Of a stretch of DNA of 8,247 nucleotides, positions 1 through 8,000 are shown one piece after another (positions within the stretch are counted from its first letter, which is position 1; every line of letters starts with the position of its first letter). The notes under the pieces are model-generated. The model ran no database searches, had not been told where the DNA came from, and saw nothing but the letters and a program-made list of their open reading frames with translations. The translations under genes and the position numbers were made by a program. Origin of the DNA: Pseudomonadota bacterium (GTDB taxonomy: Bacteria > Pseudomonadota > Alphaproteobacteria > Rhizobiales > Hyphomicrobiaceae); assembly GCA_023410905.1 (NCBI GenBank), contig JAEYPL010000128.1, positions 1 to 8,247 of the forward strand. The letters are read 5' to 3'.

Positions 1-301
1 CGGTGATGGCGGTTGCCCAAAGCCCGACGATGAACGGCAGCTTGGGCCCGAGGCGACGGATGCTCACGACGGCGACAATGGCACCTGCCAGATAGCCCAC
101 GGCATTGATCGTGTTGAGCGTGCCGGCTTCGGTGTAGCTCCAGCCGAGATCATTCCGCATTGCCGGCAGTACAAGCGCGTAGGCAAAGCGCGCGAGGCTG
201 TTTCCGACTGCCATGGCGAGTGAGAGGCCGAAAGCCGCGAGATAACCGAGCGCGGGGCTCGACGGCCAGCTTTCGAGGGATTTTTCGGAGACGGTATCCA
301 C
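1..301 (-). CDS. YbfB/YjiJ-family MFS transporter, N-terminal part (runs off left edge)
   Basis: The reverse strand encodes 100 residues of a major facilitator superfamily membrane transporter; the rest lies outside the window. The GTG start at 301-299 is chosen because GGAGGA lies 8 nt upstream and no ATG, GTG or TTG is available in frame just before it. After a short polar N-terminus the protein has a hydrophobic helix at about residues 18-36, the segment ARFAYALVLPAMRNDLGWSY at about 38-57, and a second helix at about 60-80. The (G/A)RFAY...LPAM...DLGWSY pattern followed by AG..NT.NA.GYL.GA is what I associate with the YbfB/YjiJ group (MFS_4). The substrate is unknown for most of this group. 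The next helices begin at about residue 88 and are cut by the window edge. The gene is transcribed away from the dehydratase. Confidence is high for an MFS protein and moderate for the subfamily. Confidence 0.85.
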   Translation of the reverse strand, partial: MDTVSEKSLESWPSSPALGYLAAFGLSLAMAVGNSLARFAYALVLPAMRNDLGWSYTEAGTLNTINAVGYLAGAIVAVVSIRRLGPKLPFIVGLWATAIT

Positions 302-309
302 GCGCGTCG

Positions 310-315
310 TCCTCC
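310..315 (-). promoter_or_regulatory. Shine-Dalgarno site of the MFS gene
   Basis: On the reverse strand this reads GGAGGA, 8 nt before a GTG codon. It decides the start of the divergent transporter gene, because a longer open frame on the same strand (from 345) is in another frame and gives an arginine/serine-rich, non-membrane product. Confidence 0.7.
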
Positions 316-493
316 AGATCCCGCTTGTTTCCGCGGGTTTGTCACAAAGATCAGATTTGAAGCTGGGGTGCGAGTGCGATAATCGCGGCGCGGGTCTGCG
401 TCGCCTTCCGCTCAGGCCCGGTGGCTGATAAACCCGCGTGAACAGCGCCGCGCCACAATGTCGGGCATTCTCTCATCGTCGCGTGCGCGCACT

Positions 494-497
494 GGAG
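494..497 (+). promoter_or_regulatory. Shine-Dalgarno site of the dehydratase gene
   Basis: GGAG followed by 8 nt and the ATG at 506. This favours the start at 506 over an upstream in-frame ATG at 458, which has no comparable purine-rich site and would add 16 residues with no obvious family match. Confidence 0.6.
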
Positions 498-505
498 ATC
501 GCTGC

Positions 506-1474
506 ATGTTCACACTTCCCGAGCTCGAAGCCGCTGCAGAAGTCGTGGGCCGGCACATGCCGCCGACGCCGCAGCACAATTGGCCGCTGCTTTCGCGCCG
601 CGCCGGCTGCGAGATTTTCGTGAAACACGAGAACCATACACCGATCGGTGCCTTCAAGGTGCGCGGCGGCATTACTTATATGAACGAGCTTCGGCAATCG
701 GGCGCGAAGATCGGCGGTGTCATCACGGCGACGCGCGGCAATCATGGCCAGTCGGTCGCGCGTGCGGCGACGGCCGTGGGGCTGAAGAGCGTGGTCCTCG
801 TGCCGCATGGAAATTCCCGCGAGAAGAACGCGGCTATGCGCGCGTTCGGCGCCGAGCTGATCGAGCATGGTGTCGATTTCGACGAGGCCAAGGACGAAGC
901 GATCCGGCTCGCGGGCGAGCGCAATCTGCACATCGTGCCGCCGTTCGATGCCCGGCTCGTGAAAGGTGTCGCGACGGCTGGCCGCGAGATGCTCCGCGCG
1001 CTCGATGATCTCGACACCGTCTACGTGCCGATCGGCATGGGCTCGGGCGCGTGTGGCATGATCATGGCCCGCGATCTGCTCGGCTCGAAGACCAATGTGG
1101 TCGGCGTGGTCGCGGCCAACGCGCCGTGCATCGCGCTGTCGCTCGCGGCTGGCCAGCCGGTGATCACCAACACGGCGGCGACATTTGCCGATGGCATGGC
1201 GTGCCGCGTGCCGGACCAACAGGCGCTCGAGGTTTTGAAGCGCGGTGCAGCGCGCATCGTTCAGGTGAGCGAGGACGAGGTCGCGGACGCCATGCGCGCG
1301 TACTATGAGGACACGCACAACCTCGCCGAGGGGGCGGGAGCAGCGGCCTTTGCAGCTCTGATGCAGGAGCGCGGCAAGATGGCGGGCAAGCGCGTCGGCG
1401 TGGTTCTGTCGGGCGGCAATGTCGACCGCGAGGTCTTTGCCAAGGTGCTGGCGGGCGAGACGCCGACGGTGTGA
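506..1474 (+). CDS. PLP-dependent threonine dehydratase-like protein (fold type II)
   Basis: This 322-residue protein belongs to the serine/threonine dehydratase branch of the tryptophan synthase beta superfamily. Family members use pyridoxal phosphate to deaminate threonine to 2-oxobutyrate, or serine to pyruvate. The PLP lysine is K51 in TPIGAFKVRGG. The substrate-loop equivalent is TRGNHGQS (76-83), the phosphate-binding glycine-rich loop is PIGMGSGACG (175-184), and SGGNVD (302-307) near the C-terminus is typical of the family. The start at 506 fits the Shine-Dalgarno site and begins with the helix LPELEAA. The protein ends after the catalytic domain, so it lacks the C-terminal ACT-like domain through which biosynthetic IlvA senses isoleucine; its length is like the catabolic TdcB or EutB types. 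The substrate loop (TRGNHGQS rather than SAGNHAQG) and the glycine loop (GMGSG rather than GGGGL) deviate from the classical enzymes. The true substrate could therefore be another hydroxy- or amino-acid. Its position upstream of thrC is suggestive only. Confidence 0.85.
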   Translation: MFTLPELEAAAEVVGRHMPPTPQHNWPLLSRRAGCEIFVKHENHTPIGAFKVRGGITYMNELRQSGAKIGGVITATRGNHGQSVARAATAVGLKSVVLVPHGNSREKNAAMRAFGAELIEHGVDFDEAKDEAIRLAGERNLHIVPPFDARLVKGVATAGREMLRALDDLDTVYVPIGMGSGACGMIMARDLLGSKTNVVGVVAANAPCIALSLAAGQPVITNTAATFADGMACRVPDQQALEVLKRGAARIVQVSEDEVADAMRAYYEDTHNLAEGAGAAAFAALMQERGKMAGKRVGVVLSGGNVDREVFAKVLAGETPTV

Positions 1475-1649
1475 GCCTGGGTCCGGGTGGCCGCTGAGCC
1501 GATTTTCCGGGTGCAGCCGCAAGTTACAGGCCAATTTGACCCGATATGGTCGGCGCGAACCCGTGCTATGTGCTTTGTGCCGAACAGAGGCTATGCCATC
1601 GTCGGCGGCCTCTCAATGCTGCAGCCAGTAACCTTCTGACGGATTGTTC
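1475..1649 (+). promoter_or_regulatory. thrC leader region with hairpin
   Basis: The 175 bp between the dehydratase stop and thrC should carry the thrC promoter unless the genes are cotranscribed. A TTGACC at 1536-1541 resembles a -35 element, but no good -10 lies at the usual distance. The hairpin at 1586-1613 pairs AGAGGC with GCCTCT, with an inner GCC/GGC pair (1595-1597 with 1604-1606). No T-run follows it, so it is not a standard terminator. I found no threonine- or isoleucine-rich leader peptide like that of the E. coli thr operon. Confidence 0.35.
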
Positions 1650-3053
1650 GTGAAATACATCAGCACACGCGGCGCCGCGCCGGCGCTCGGCTTCGAGGAT
1701 GTCCTGCTGACGGGGCTCGCCCGCGATGGCGGCCTCTATCTGCCCGAGCAGTGGCCGACGCTGACGCGCGAGGAAATCGCGGCGCTCGCAGGGCAGTCGT
1801 ACGAGGATGTCGCCGTCCGCATCATGAAGCCGTATGTCGGCGGTGAGATCCCGGATGCGGAGCTCGCGGCAGTCGTTGCCGATGCCTATGCCACTTTCAA
1901 CAATCGCGTGGTGACGCCGCTCGTGCAGGTCGGTCCGTCGGATTGGATCCTCGAGCTTTTCCACGGGCCGACGCTCGCTTTCAAGGACGTCGCCATGCAG
2001 GTGCTTTCGCGCCTCATGGATCGCGCACTCACGCGGCGCAAGCGCACGGCAACGATCGTTGGTGCCACGTCGGGCGATACGGGTGGCGCGGCGATCGAGG
2101 CTTTCCGCGGGCGCGAATCCATCGACATCTTCATGCTGTTTCCCGAGGGCCGCGTGAGTGATGTGCAGCGTCGCCAGATGACGACTCCGACGGAGGCGAA
2201 CGTCCACGCCATCGCGGTCAAGGGCACGTTCGACGACTGCCAGAATATCGTGAAGGCGCTGTTCAATGATCTACCGTTCCGCGACCGGCTCGGCCTAGCG
2301 GGCGTGAATTCGATCAACTGGGCGCGCCTCATGGCCCAGATCGTCTATTACTTCACGTCGGCCGTTGCGATCGGGGCGCCGGGCCGTACGGTGAGCTTTG
2401 CCGTGCCGACAGGCAACTTCGGCGATGTGCTCGCGGGCTATGCCGCCAAGCGCATGGGCCTGCCGATCGACCGGCTCGTCATCGCGACGAACGTGAACGA
2501 CATCCTCACGCGCATGCTGGAGACGGGCCGCTACGAGAGCCGCGAGGTCGCTGCAACCTTCAGCCCCAGCATGGACATCCAGATCTCCTCGAACTTCGAG
2601 CGCTTGCTGTTCGAGCTGACCGGGCGCAATGCCGAGCGCGTCAACGGCCTCATGCGCGATCTTTCCGAGCGCGGCGGTTTTGCTTTGACTCAGGGCGAGC
2701 ACGGCCAGCTCGCCGATGGCTTCGACGCCGAACGCACGGATGAAGCAGCGACGCTCGCGATGATCCGTACGCTCGAAGCCGAGACCGGCTATCTCGCGGA
2801 CCCGCACACGGCTGTTGCCGTATCGGCCGCGCGCCGCGTCGCACGCCGCGCCGATGTGCCGATGATCACGCTTTCGACGGCGCATCCGGCGAAGTTCCCG
2901 GATGCCATCTGCAAGGCTGTCGGCCGCGCGCCAGCCGAGCCCGAGGTCGTGACGCGCCAGCGCACGCTCTCGGAGCGCGTCACCGTGCTGCCGAACGATG
3001 CCGCGGCGATCGCCCGCTATGTCAGCGAGCGTGCTCGCGCAGGACGCGTGTGA
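1650..3053 (+). CDS. thrC: Threonine synthase
   Basis: The 467-residue PLP enzyme converts O-phospho-L-homoserine to L-threonine and phosphate, the last step of threonine biosynthesis in the cytosol. The start is GTG at 1650, giving MKYISTRG, the usual opening of bacterial ThrC; a TTG two codons upstream (1644) is less likely. The ribosome site is weak (ACGGA at 1639-1643). GFEDVLLTGLARDGGLYLP at about 14-32 is the conserved N-terminal domain motif. The PLP lysine is K112 in HGPTLAFKDVAMQ. ATSGDTGGAAIEAF (139-152) contacts the substrate phosphate, and PTGNFGD (253-259) is the PLP phosphate-binding loop. VNSINWARLMAQIVYYF at 219-235 is also characteristic. The length matches the long, fungal/E. 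coli-like ThrC class rather than the shorter Bacillus type. No frameshift or missing catalytic residue is visible. The peptidase gene follows after a single base, indicating cotranscription. Confidence 0.97.
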   Translation: MKYISTRGAAPALGFEDVLLTGLARDGGLYLPEQWPTLTREEIAALAGQSYEDVAVRIMKPYVGGEIPDAELAAVVADAYATFNNRVVTPLVQVGPSDWILELFHGPTLAFKDVAMQVLSRLMDRALTRRKRTATIVGATSGDTGGAAIEAFRGRESIDIFMLFPEGRVSDVQRRQMTTPTEANVHAIAVKGTFDDCQNIVKALFNDLPFRDRLGLAGVNSINWARLMAQIVYYFTSAVAIGAPGRTVSFAVPTGNFGDVLAGYAAKRMGLPIDRLVIATNVNDILTRMLETGRYESREVAATFSPSMDIQISSNFERLLFELTGRNAERVNGLMRDLSERGGFALTQGEHGQLADGFDAERTDEAATLAMIRTLEAETGYLADPHTAVAVSAARRVARRADVPMITLSTAHPAKFPDAICKAVGRAPAEPEVVTRQRTLSERVTVLPNDAAAIARYVSERARAGRV

Positions 3054-3054
3054 C

Positions 3055-4326
3055 ATGCATCTCAACGAGACGCGCCTCCCGAACGGCCTGACCATCATTT
3101 CCGATCACATGCCGCATGTGGAGACGGTCGCGCTCGGCGTGTGGGTTGCGACGGGCGCCCGGCACGAGGGGACGCGCGAGCACGGTATTTCGCACTTCAT
3201 CGAGCATATGGCCTTCAAGGGCACGGCGCGGCGCACGGCCCGCGCCATCGCCGAGGGAATCGAGGAGGTCGGCGGCGAGCTGAATGCCGCGACAAGCCTG
3301 GACTCGACCGCGTTCTATGCGCGCCTGCTCAAGGATGATCTCGCCATCGCTCTCGAAATCCTCGCGGACATCATGCTCAACCCGACCTACCCGGGTGAGG
3401 AGCTGGAGCGGGAACGGAACGTGATCCTCCAGGAGATCGCGGCGACCCGCGACAGCCCGGAGGAGATCGTCATGGATCTCATCCAGGATGCAGCCTTCCC
3501 GCGCCAGCCGCTCGGCCGGCCGATTCTCGGGACCGTCAGAACTGTTGGCCGCTTCAGCTCGGCGGACATGCACACGTTCCGAGAGGCGCGCTATCATGCT
3601 GGCGGAATGGTGCTTTCCGCCGCAGGGAACGTCGATCACGCGGCACTGGTGCGCCATGCTGAAGCCCTATTCGGAGCGCTTCGTGGAGGTAAGCGAGTCG
3701 TGTCCAAGCCTGCGAAGTACGCGGGCGGGGTGCGCTTGTCATCGCGCCGCTTCGAGCAGGCCCACGTTGTCATGGGGTACCAGAGTCCGTCCTACCACGA
3801 GCCCGACTTCTACGCCGCGCAGGTGTTCTCCGGGCTTTTCGGTGGAGGGATGTCGTCCCGGCTCTTCCAGGAAGTGCGGGAAAAGAGGGGGCTCTGCTAC
3901 GCGATCTATTCGAGCGCCTGGGGGCTCGGCGATACGGGGATGTTCAATGTCCATGCCGCTACCGGGCCGGAGACGATGAGCACGTTGATCGACGTTGTCT
4001 CGGCCGAGCTCGACAAGGCGGCCGGCGCGCGCCCGGAAGAGGGCGAAGTGCGCCGCGCCAAGGCACAGCTCAAGGCCGGCCTGCTCATGAGCCTCGAGAG
4101 CCCGATCGCGCGCGCCGAGCAGATGGCCCGCCAGATGCTGGCGCTCGGCCGCCTCGTGCCGACAGCCGAGCTGGTCGAGAAGGTGGACGCCGTCGACGCC
4201 GAGCAGGTTCGCGTGCTCGCCGAGCGGCTCGTCACTGGATCGAAGCTCTCATTCGCACTCGCCGGAGCCGGCAAGGCCGGGCGGGGTATCGTGGACAACG
4301 TTGAACAGCGGGCAGTGCGGCATTGA
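3055..4326 (+). CDS. M16 family zinc metallopeptidase (mitochondrial processing peptidase-like)
   Basis: This 423-residue single-unit M16 peptidase resembles the beta subunit of mitochondrial processing peptidase and bacterial PqqL/YmxG-type proteins. The inverted zinc motif HFIEH is at 47-51, with H47 and H51 as ligands and E50 as catalytic base. The third ligand, E127 in ERNVILQEI, sits 76 residues after H51, the expected spacing. The C-terminal half carries SSRLFQEVREKRGLCYAIYS at 267-286, the conserved segment that completes the active-site chamber. The ATG at 3055 is chosen because it lies one base after the thrC stop, has AGGA at 3041-3044, and gives the usual short N-terminus before RLPNGLTI. 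A longer in-frame start at 2998 would sit inside thrC. No signal peptide is visible, so a cytoplasmic location is likely. The natural substrate of bacterial members is mostly unknown, and the pairing with thrC may reflect conserved gene order rather than a shared pathway. Confidence 0.94.
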   Translation: MHLNETRLPNGLTIISDHMPHVETVALGVWVATGARHEGTREHGISHFIEHMAFKGTARRTARAIAEGIEEVGGELNAATSLDSTAFYARLLKDDLAIALEILADIMLNPTYPGEELERERNVILQEIAATRDSPEEIVMDLIQDAAFPRQPLGRPILGTVRTVGRFSSADMHTFREARYHAGGMVLSAAGNVDHAALVRHAEALFGALRGGKRVVSKPAKYAGGVRLSSRRFEQAHVVMGYQSPSYHEPDFYAAQVFSGLFGGGMSSRLFQEVREKRGLCYAIYSSAWGLGDTGMFNVHAATGPETMSTLIDVVSAELDKAAGARPEEGEVRRAKAQLKAGLLMSLESPIARAEQMARQMLALGRLVPTAELVEKVDAVDAEQVRVLAERLVTGSKLSFALAGAGKAGRGIVDNVEQRAVRH

Positions 4327-4435
4327 TCGGGCTCACGGGACTGGGGCACCATCGAATCTATGGTCGGCTGAGCACCAGCGCGCGGCCCGTGATTTCGGCG
4401 GTGACTGCTGTCCCTGACGCGGAAGGAGGGCGGAC
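4327..4435 (+). other. Intergenic spacer between peptidase and acetyltransferase genes
   Basis: This 109 bp spacer has no credible gene. A small hairpin can form from ACCAT (4348-4352) and ATGGT (4360-4364) around a 7 nt loop, but it is not GC-rich and has no T-run, so I do not call a terminator. Readthrough from thrC and the peptidase gene into the next two genes is therefore possible. A weak internal promoter cannot be excluded. Confidence 0.4.
4421..4430 (+). promoter_or_regulatory. Strong Shine-Dalgarno site of the acetyltransferase gene
   Basis: GGAAGGAGGG lies 5 nt before the ATG at 4436. It is the strongest ribosome-binding site in the window, and it supports independent, efficient translation initiation after the 109 bp gap. 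Confidence 0.75.
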
Positions 4436-5023
4436 ATGGCATTCCTGAGGCCTTCCTTCATCGAAGAGGCGAGTGCCTTCATCCGTGGCGATGGCCTTTG
4501 GCTGCGCCCGCCGTCCATGGCCGACTACGAGCAGTGGGCCCATGTCCGCCGTGTCAGTCGCGACCACCTCGTGCCCTTCGAGCCGCAGTGGTCGAGCGAC
4601 GAGCTGAGCCGCGCGGCTTTCCGCGAGCGCGTGCGCCTCTACCAGCGCAACCGCCGCGACGGGCTCGGCTATGCGTTCTTCATCTTCCGCGACGAGGATC
4701 GCCAACTCATCGGCGCCATCACGTTTTCCAACGTCCGGCGCGGCATCACGCAAGCGGCCTCGCTCGGCTACTGGATCGGCCTGCCCTATATCCGGAAGGG
4801 CCACATGCGCCGCGGGCTTGCGGCTGTCCTGCCCTTCGCGTTCGAGGATCTGCGCTTGCATCGCCTCGAAGCCGCCTGCCTGCCGCACAACCTCGCCTCG
4901 CAGAGCGTGCTTGAAGCCAATGGCTTCATCCGCGAGGGGCTCGCACGCCGCTATCTGCGCATCAACGGCCAGTGGCAGGATCATGTGCTCTTCGGGTTGA
5001 TCGAGGAGGACTGGAACGCATGA
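4436..5023 (+). CDS. GNAT family N-acetyltransferase, RimJ/RimL-like
   Basis: This 195-residue acetyltransferase transfers an acetyl group from acetyl-CoA to an amine. RimJ and RimL modify the N-termini of ribosomal proteins S5 and L12, but related members acetylate many other targets, so the substrate here is open. The N-terminal LWLRPPSMADYEQW (21-34) is the usual RimJ-type opening strand and helix. Beta strands follow at YAFFIFRDEDRQLIGAITF (79-97) and LGYWIG (110-115). The acetyl-CoA pyrophosphate loop is R120-K-G-H-M-R-R-G-L128, and HNLASQSVLEANGF (151-164) is the classical motif B with the N..S..V...GF pattern. The strong ribosome site fixes the start. The stop codon overlaps the start of the next gene (ATGA), which suggests translational coupling with the EAL protein. 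Confidence 0.92.
   Translation: MAFLRPSFIEEASAFIRGDGLWLRPPSMADYEQWAHVRRVSRDHLVPFEPQWSSDELSRAAFRERVRLYQRNRRDGLGYAFFIFRDEDRQLIGAITFSNVRRGITQAASLGYWIGLPYIRKGHMRRGLAAVLPFAFEDLRLHRLEAACLPHNLASQSVLEANGFIREGLARRYLRINGQWQDHVLFGLIEEDWNA
5003..5010 (+). promoter_or_regulatory. Shine-Dalgarno site of the EAL-protein gene, inside the acetyltransferase gene
   Basis: GAGGAGGA ends 9 nt before the ATG at 5020, which overlaps the upstream TGA. A second ATG directly after it (5023) is 12 nt away and therefore less favoured. Confidence 0.65.
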
Positions 5024-8000
5024 TGCCGGGGGGCATGGGCAAGGGGGGACGTTCTGCCGGGCAGCAGCCTGGTGGGCGCGTCGTCCTGTGCAATCTGCTC
5101 GCCCTGCTCTCGATGATGATCGTGGTCCTTTTCGCCTTCACGGCGGTCGCGCCACAGGCTCTCGCGCTCGAAGCGGTCGAGATCTCGGAGGACGCCGACC
5201 GGATCGACGTCACGAGCCACGGCGAGCTGTACGAGGGGCGCGGCGACAGTCTCCAGGCCGAAACGGCGCCCGATGCCACCGGCGGCACGTTCCGCATGAA
5301 CGTGCGCGCAACGACGCCCGGTACGAATCCGAGCTGGCTGGTCTTCGCGCTGCGTAACCCGACGAACAAGACCATTGAGCGCTGGCTTACCGCCAACCGC
5401 TACTCGACGACGCGCTCCGGCGTGATCTGGCCCGATCTCGACGCACGGCGCATCGAGGCCATCACGCAGTCCGAGGGCTTTGTCCCCGAGCGCATCAGGA
5501 ACGACAGCGCGGACGTCTTCCGCATCAGCATCGAGCCCGGCCGCACGGTGACCTTCGTCGTCGAGCTGGCATCTGAGCGCGTCGCGCCGCTGCAACTCTG
5601 GAAGCCGGTCGCCTACGAGCAGCGCCACCGTGACCGCCAGCTCTTCAACGGCATTCTGCTCGGCTTCACCGGCCTGCTCGCGATCTTCCTGACCGCGGTC
5701 TTCGCGGCCAATCACAAGATGATCTTTCCGAGTGCCGCGCTCGTTGCGTGGTGCGTGATGGCGCTGCTCTGCGTCGACTTCGGATTCTGGCCGCGGCTGT
5801 TTCCCATGCGGCCGGAGGACAACGCTCAATACCGCGCGGTGGCGGAGGCCGCCGTCGCTGCCAGCCTTGTCATATTCCTGTTCACGTTCCTGCGCGGCAA
5901 CCTGTGGAACAGCTTCCTCAGGATGCTCTTCCTGATCTGGATCGCCGGACAGCTCATCATCGTTGCGACGGCGGTGCTCGATCCGCGTCTTGCCGCGACC
6001 GTCGCGCGCCTGTCGCTCGGCGCCATCGGCCTGGTTGGTGGCCTCGTCATTCTCTACTTCTGCCTGCGCGGGCTCGATCGTGCGCTCGCGTTGGCGCCGA
6101 CCTGGATACTGCTGGCTGTCTGGCTCTTCGGCGCGACCATGACGCTAACCGGGCGCCTCTCTGGCGAGATCGCCATCTCCGGTCTGCTCGCCGGCCTCGT
6201 GCTGATCACGCTGCTAATCGGCTTCACCGTGACCCAGTTCGCCTTCCGCGTCACGGAACCCGCGTTCGCGAACAGTCCGTCGGACCGTCAGCTCCGCGCG
6301 ACGGCCATCGAGATGGCCAGTGTCGGCGTGTGGGAGTGGAACGCGCGTCGCGACGAAATCAAGATGGATCCGCTCATCGAGGCGACGCTCGGGCTCAGGC
6401 CCGGCGATCTCTCGGGCAAGGTCGATGATCTGCTGAGCTATCTCCATCAGGCCGATCGCGAGCGCCTGTTGCTGCTCTTCCAGGGCGTGAAGGACAAATC
6501 CGGCGGTACGGTCAACCTCGACTTCCGCATTCGCCACGCCGACAGTACGTACCGTTGGTTCGAGATCGACGGCGCTGCAGTGCCGACGTCCGATCGCCGT
6601 TCGCTCCGTTGTGTCGGCCTCATTCGCGATGTCACGGATTCGCGGCGCGCCCGTGAGCGCCTGATGCACGATGCCGTGCACGACAGCCTTACCGGCCAGC
6701 CGAACCGTGAGCTTTTCATCGACCGCCTCGCCATGGCTATGGAGCGCGGGCGCAGCGATCCCGCGCTCAGGCCGACGATCCTCCTGCTCGATCTCGACAA
6801 GTTCAAGAGCGTCAACAGCGCTTTCGGTCTCGTCGTCGGCGACAGTCTGCTGCTCACGGTCGCGCGCCGCCTGCAGCGCACGCTCAACACGAGCGACACG
6901 CTCGCCCGCATTGGCGGTGATCAGTTCGCCATCCTCATTCCCGTCCAGCATGATCCGCGCGAACTCGCCATGCTCGCCGAGCGCCTGCGCCGCTCGTTAC
7001 GCTCGCCGATCAAGATCGCGAACCAGGAGATCATCCTCACGGGCTCGATCGGCATCGCCACAGCCGACGAGAACCAGACGGATGCGCGCGAGCTGCTTCG
7101 CGAAGCCGAGACGGCCATGTACCGCGCCAAGCGCGCCGGCACCGATCGCATCGAGATCTTCACGCCGCAGATGCGTGGCGAGAAGGACGAGCGCATCGCC
7201 ATCGAAAGCGATCTGCGCCGTGCCATCGATCAGGGCCGCCTCACGGTGCTTTACCAGCCGATTGTCGCGCTCTCGAACGAGAGCCTCGTCGGTTTCGAGG
7301 CACTCGTGCGCTGGGAGCATCCGCGCTACGGACAGCTCAGCCCCGCGGAGTTCATTCCAGTCGCCGAGGAAACCGATCTCGTCGTCAAGCTCGGCTCCTA
7401 TGTGCTCTCGCGCGCCATCGGCGAGGTTGCGAAATGGCAGGCGGTGCTGCCGCGCGCCGAGCAGCCGCTGTTCGTCAGCGTGAACGTCTCCAGCCGCCAG
7501 CTTCTCAAGGCCGACATCGTACCCGAGATCCGCCATCTGCTCGGCCGGAATGTCGTGCCGCGCGGCTCGCTGCGCCTCGAGGTGACCGAATCCCTCGTGA
7601 TGGAAAATCCTGAGCGTGCGACGCACGTTCTCGAGCTCATCAAGGGGGCCGGCGCCGATCTCGCAATCGACGACTTCGGGACAGGCTATTCCTCGCTCGC
7701 CTATCTCCAGCGTTTTCCGTTCGACACGCTCAAGATCGACAAGGCGCTGGTTCAGGGGGCAACCGATAGCGACAACGGCGCGGCCGTCGTGCGTGCCATC
7801 GTGCTGCTCGCTCATGAGCTTGGCCACAAGGTCGTTGCTGAAGGCGTCGAGGCGCCCGAGGATGCGGCCTTCCTGCGTGCGCTCGGCTGCGAATATGCCC
7901 AGGGCTTCTACTATGGGCATCCGATGTCGGAGCGCGATGCGCAGCAGCTCATCCGCCTCGTCGCCAAGTCCGAGAAGAAGATGGGCCGGCGCGCGATGAA

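Larger units (their letters stand above)
302..505. promoter_or_regulatory. Divergent intergenic region between the transporter and dehydratase genes
   Basis: These 204 bp separate two outward-facing genes and must hold both promoters, but I cannot place a convincing -35/-10 pair. Visible structure includes an odd-length inverted repeat, GCGAT-A-ATCGC, at 376-386, which could be a small operator. There is also a CCCGC/GCGGG pair at 320-324 and 333-337 that would form a short hairpin in the transporter leader. Both are short enough to be chance in GC-rich DNA. No additional gene is apparent. Confidence 0.35.

Noticed and set aside
64..345. A minus-strand frame from a GTG at 345
   Set aside because: It overlaps the MFS gene in another frame, and its product is Ser/Arg/Pro-rich. 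The frame starting at 301 gives an MFS helix pattern with a good ribosome site.
458..505. Upstream start for the dehydratase
   Set aside because: The added 16 residues look non-conserved, and the ATG at 506 has a properly placed GGAG.
473..1534. A 353-codon minus-strand open frame opposite the dehydratase gene
   Set aside because: The product is rich in Arg and His with no recognisable motif. Long antisense frames are common opposite GC-rich genes, and the plus strand encodes a clear PLP enzyme.
1536..1541. TTGACC as the -35 box of a thrC promoter
   Set aside because: No acceptable -10 at 16-18 bp. The nearest TATG-like element is about 24 bp away, so no promoter call is made.
4348..4364. 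Hairpin after the M16 gene as a transcription terminator
   Set aside because: The stem is only 5 bp, is not GC-rich and has no T-run.
5748..7483. Plus-strand Arg/Ser/Ala-rich frames within the receptor and GGDEF regions (5748-6428 and 6671-7483)
   Set aside because: They are out-of-frame shadows of one uninterrupted 1076-codon frame with good domain matches. They do not indicate a frameshift.
6997..7920. A 307-codon minus-strand frame opposite the EAL domain
   Set aside because: It mirrors a strongly conserved GGDEF-EAL coding region, and the product shows no family features.
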